A stretch of DNA of 7,263 bases from the NCBI GenBank assembly GCA_044433285.1, contig JAWXTU010000113.1, positions 1-7,263 on the forward strand, given 5' to 3'. The notes below the pieces were generated by a model that saw only the letters and a program-made list of their open reading frames with translations, was not told where the DNA came from and did no database searches. Shown piece by piece: positions 5,401-7,263 of this stretch (position 1 is the stretch's first letter; each line of letters opens with the position of its first letter). Source of the DNA: Aphodosoma sp044433285 (GTDB taxonomy: Bacteria; Bacteroidota; Bacteroidia; Bacteroidales; Paludibacteraceae). A program made the position numbers and the translations under genes.

Positions 5401-7152
5401 ATACCTACTGATACAGCTCAAAATGTATGGGATATTCGTCATAATAAAAACTGTCAAGTTCCTGATATAATAAAGAATATTCTTCATAAATCTATGTTAG
5501 AACTTCAAACAGATGAGGCTATATCTAAAATTAAAAGTAGATATATTGAAAGAGAATTTAATGAAAATGACGAGAACAGAAACGAAATAAAAAAGAAAAC
5601 AGAAAACACTAATTTACTGACAAATGTAAATATTGATTGGCATAGCAAGGAAGTAGATAATTCCGCACTTATAACATTCTGCCCACGCATTACAGGTTCT
5701 ATAGGGGTAAAGGATAGTAAATATAATTCAGGTATTGCATCTTCTATTATTAATAGATTAAATAGGAATGTTTGTAGATATACTGGAGGGAATAAAACTC
5801 TCATACCTGAATTATCTAATTTCATAGAAAATAGAAATAATATATTAGTTGCAACTAAAGCTGCAGGTATGGGTATTGATAAATCTAATGTAAGATTTAT
5901 TCTTCATGTAAATTATTCGAGTTCTTTAGAGGCATATATTCAAGAAGCAGGACGTGCAGGCAGAGATAGAAAAATGGCTTTGTCAACTATTTTATATAAC
6001 GATAAGTATGATGAGGATATTCAGCTACTCTTCCACAAAAAAACTTTTAAAGGTCATAAATTCACATACCTTGTAATATATCATATATTACAACACGTTA
6101 CAAAGAATTTTATCCTAACTCTAAAAGAAAAAAAAGAAGGAGAATATATTGAAGCCATAGTAGCTTACAATAATACAGCTGACTTCAATAAACTGAATGA
6201 AACATTATTAAAACACAAAGCACCAATAATTGAAAAACTTGAAGATTATCAAGAGCATATTGGACGAGCAATATATAGAATGTGTTGTTTAGGGATTATT
6301 GATGATTTTACAATTAATTATAGGGGTGAAAAATTTACGGTAAAAGCTTATAGAAAGAAAGATGGAGCATATTATGATGAACTTGAAACATTTTATACTC
6401 GATACTATACAAAAGAGAAATCGCACCAGTTAATGCTCAATGCACAAGAGGGTAATAAGAATGAGCTATATAATTGTGTTTTAGATCTTTCAATTTTCAT
6501 AGACAATAATATTGCAAAAAAAAGAAGACTCGCAATTTCAGATATTGAATCATTCTGTAGAAAAGCAATTAATTCCAATAAGAATTGGTTAGATATAAAT
6601 GAAGATTTAAAAGATGATATTTACTATTACTTCAATTCTAAATATGCAAGAGAAGGGTATACATCTCCAAATGGAAAACCATTTTCACTCTTAGATGATA
6701 CAAACAGAGGGTTATTAACAAGTTTTGAATATGTAGAAAAATATATGTCAATCATAGATGACAACACAGATCCATCTGGTTCACCTACCGATAATATCAA
6801 ACACTTACAGGGGGCAATAAAACTAATACGTCGCTCTATAGTTGAGAAAAATACGACACTTGAATTACTAAATGTATTCTGTCTCTTATACTTAAAGATA
6901 CGGGATAATGAAAATCTAAAACAAGAATTAAAGAGTAGTTTTATAGATGGATATGTAGGGTTCTATAATCATACAGAAAACAAAGATGCCTTTTACGGCA
7001 ATATCAAAAGATATATATCTGAATTGGCTGATACCAATAAAGGAATAGCTACTGCAGCAGAAATTAAAACAATCAATCAATGGTGTGAGCTTTGTGAATT
7101 AGAAATACATTCAAAATGGCTTGATAAATTCAAAAATAATTACTTAAGGTGA
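2479..7152 (+). CDS. Methyltransferase-like / Vsr-like nuclease / RecQ-type helicase fusion protein
   Basis: This 1557-residue protein is more than twice the length of ordinary RecQ (about 600-730). (a) About residues 40-290 form a class I SAM-dependent methyltransferase-like domain: motif I D118-W-G120-C-G122-Q-G124, acidic E150 ending strand 2, and 'HFFSNILDV' (197-205) where motif IV falls; the NPPY/DPPY of DNA amino-methyltransferases is absent. (b) About 455-540 are a Vsr/DUF559-like PD-(D/E)XK nuclease: V465-D466-F467, E490-I-D492-G493, H497, D506, R509, R522. (c) About 540-745 are unassigned. (d) About 745-1175 are a RecQ-type helicase: F758-R-P-G-Q762, Walker A T781-G-G-G-K785-S786, D885-E-V-H888 running into the RecQ-specific W893-G-H-D-F-R898, T929-A-T931, 'ATKAAGMGID' (1125-1134) and motif VI Q1155-E-A-G-R-A-G-R1162. 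(e) The C-terminal 380 residues are helical, with a possible winged helix at 1245-1310; no RQC zinc cysteines are seen. All catalytic motifs look intact, so DNA unwinding (3'-5' in RecQ relatives) with cleavage and modification is plausible. Substrate and role are unknown. Confidence 0.96.
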   Translation: MDYQEQINNITDISFDKIRRLSVDYIMQFPEDYRNRLHNELKRGTVVIETEEHLCQYLYSYGNMHKAKMQRLFGNITNEEKADGTSLGYAHREKLETFRDNIDGVLEALSHNEYEIVDWGCGQGLATVCFFDELHKRNIPNNVQKITLIEPSKLALSRANIHINAYLDNNTKVCCINKLLDEVNDYEINSQAPITFHFFSNILDVAGINLQKLAKKVGSDINGIHYFFCLCPMNFGNTRLNAFYEYFNAPETLFKHTEKEYKYALTKKPCSYNIIAFKLVNNEYNLVYVDYLPSKQSFAAYQLDGVKEALNGLGEVYRDKIVKLYEHLSSFEVFAPFDLNASVFEDVHPILAVLNNIITRGLPTKASPYIEEAFKCFGNIKQDDELGSIKYSLDVDDAVNLFLALHIIDNRFELNLENYNLNILDSDLEKNFIANSTSIIKQILQPQRSLSSITLEDKLHHSQRVDFACQLPYPCKCNNEDKNYNGFVIEIDGDKYHSTIETKKTDIERINDLLSKNWMCKRIPESQIYERLGLGGEYLVNIKNASEKVFDNDWIKTLQLVLSPIGVARIQKTVIDALLTNNLNIEEKSWNVLVIERDVPCAALAFSELAEMFNKLCLLSKEYSHLKFPKINLRILSTNEFSQSPLHKVGSNELQIEVVKEISSIIKATTFDLVLDVSVLRRSEIEKNNFSEFKCKNEAYFYIRSSHYVRSIRQIYTTDLLDYKAFTDKDSKGLYTDIEETSVILKYFLQLLFRKEDFRPGQLPILSRALQKQCVIGLLPTGGGKSLTYQLAAMLQPGVTLIVDPLKSLMDDQYKGLRQNGIDCCSYINADLSDNKEKTLREAKLVNSELQFMFISPERLCIHKFRETLRNMHSLGVYFAYGVIDEVHCVSEWGHDFRVSYLHLGRNLYKYVLPKQLDDDNRVILFGLTATASFDVLADVERELSGDGMFDLDSDTIVRDENTNRLELQYRVIHIPTDTAQNVWDIRHNKNCQVPDIIKNILHKSMLELQTDEAISKIKSRYIEREFNENDENRNEIKKKTENTNLLTNVNIDWHSKEVDNSALITFCPRITGSIGVKDSKYNSGIASSIINRLNRNVCRYTGGNKTLIPELSNFIENRNNILVATKAAGMGIDKSNVRFILHVNYSSSLEAYIQEAGRAGRDRKMALSTILYNDKYDEDIQLLFHKKTFKGHKFTYLVIYHILQHVTKNFILTLKEKKEGEYIEAIVAYNNTADFNKLNETLLKHKAPIIEKLEDYQEHIGRAIYRMCCLGIIDDFTINYRGEKFTVKAYRKKDGAYYDELETFYTRYYTKEKSHQLMLNAQEGNKNELYNCVLDLSIFIDNNIAKKRRLAISDIESFCRKAINSNKNWLDINEDLKDDIYYYFNSKYAREGYTSPNGKPFSLLDDTNRGLLTSFEYVEKYMSIIDDNTDPSGSPTDNIKHLQGAIKLIRRSIVEKNTTLELLNVFCLLYLKIRDNENLKQELKSSFIDGYVGFYNHTENKDAFYGNIKRYISELADTNKGIATAAEIKTINQWCELCELEIHSKWLDKFKNNYLR

Positions 7153-7169
7153 CTTCTATTAACTGATTC

Positions 7170-7200
7170 TTTGAAAATCAAATAATTATGCTTATCTTTG
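7170..7200 (+). promoter_or_regulatory. Bacteroidota-type promoter of the next gene
   Basis: TTTG (7170-7173) lies 19 bases before TATCTTTG (7193-7200), an exact match to the Bacteroidota TTTG / TAnnTTTG consensus. It starts only 17 bases after the stop of the helicase gene and drives the partial gene at 7226. It marks a new transcription unit, which suggests that the operon ends with the helicase. The -33 box is part of a short inverted repeat (TTTGA, 3 bases, TCAAA; 7170-7182) that is too weak to be called a terminator. Confidence 0.85.
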
Positions 7201-7225
7201 CAGTGTAAAACTAATATAAATCATT

Positions 7226-7263
7226 ATGAATTTTAAGTGCACAGGAAAGCGAGGATTATTTGA
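7226..7263 (+). CDS. Start of an unidentified gene, cut by the right window edge
   Basis: An ATG at 7226 opens a frame that stays open to the window end, giving 12 codons (MNFKCTGKRGLF and then GA of a further codon). It lies 25 bases after the -7 element of the promoter at 7170-7200, the distance expected for a short-leader Bacteroidota gene. No purine-rich ribosome binding site is visible. Twelve residues are too few to name a product. It is called because of the promoter rather than the protein. Confidence 0.5.
   Translation, partial: MNFKCTGKRGLF

Noticed and set aside
5505..5825. Minus-strand frame of 106 codons inside the helicase gene
   Set aside because: It is antisense to the charged insertion and motif IV region of a clearly real helicase; the translation is low-complexity (S/F/L-rich) and has no recognisable domain. 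The shorter minus-strand frames at 1088-1276, 3426-3614 and 5202-5402 were dropped for the same reasons.
7081..7107. CxxC pair (C1536, C1539) at the helicase C-terminus as a zinc finger
   Set aside because: Only one CxxC is present and no second pair of cysteines or histidines follows or precedes at suitable spacing.
7170..7182. Inverted repeat TTTGA-3-TCAAA as terminator of the helicase gene
   Set aside because: The stem is 5 AT-rich pairs with a 3-base loop and no U-tract, and the left arm is the -33 promoter box.

Overview
The window is AT-rich and all its genes run left to right. It most likely comes from a member of the Bacteroidota. The main evidence is two promoters that match the phylum's unusual consensus (TTTG, about 19-21 bases, TAnnTTTG): one before the gene at 1442 and one before the gene that begins at 7226. 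Start codons lack strong Shine-Dalgarno sequences, which also fits. There are no RNA genes, insertion sequences, tandem repeats or CRISPR arrays that I can support.

Layout. (1) Positions 2-370 are probably the 3' end of a gene cut by the left window edge. It starts next to an R-N-x3-H motif, as in HEPN-fold proteins. (2) Positions 396-1358 encode a Cas4-like PD-(D/E)XK nuclease with four candidate iron-sulfur cysteines. It resembles the N-terminal half of DUF2779 proteins. (3) An 83-base gap holds a clear Bacteroidota promoter. (4) Positions 1442-2476 encode a DUF1848 protein with a radical-SAM-like CxxxCxxC motif near its C-terminus. (5) Positions 2479-7152, only 2 bases downstream, encode a 1557-residue fusion: a SAM-dependent methyltransferase-like domain, a Vsr/DUF559-like nuclease domain, an unassigned region, a RecQ-type helicase, and a long C-terminal region with a possible winged helix. 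(6) A second promoter and the first 12 codons of another gene end the window.

How the genes may work together. The DUF1848 gene and the fusion gene share one promoter and sit almost end to end, so they are probably made together and form a functional pair. Two SAM-type activities (radical-SAM-like and methyltransferase-like) are joined with a nuclease and a DNA helicase. This suggests a nucleic-acid modification, restriction or repair system. A separate Cas4-like nuclease gene and a possible HEPN gene upstream make a defence island plausible. I do not recognise this combination as a named defence system. The defence role is inference from domains and context; the domain calls on which it rests are read from the sequence.
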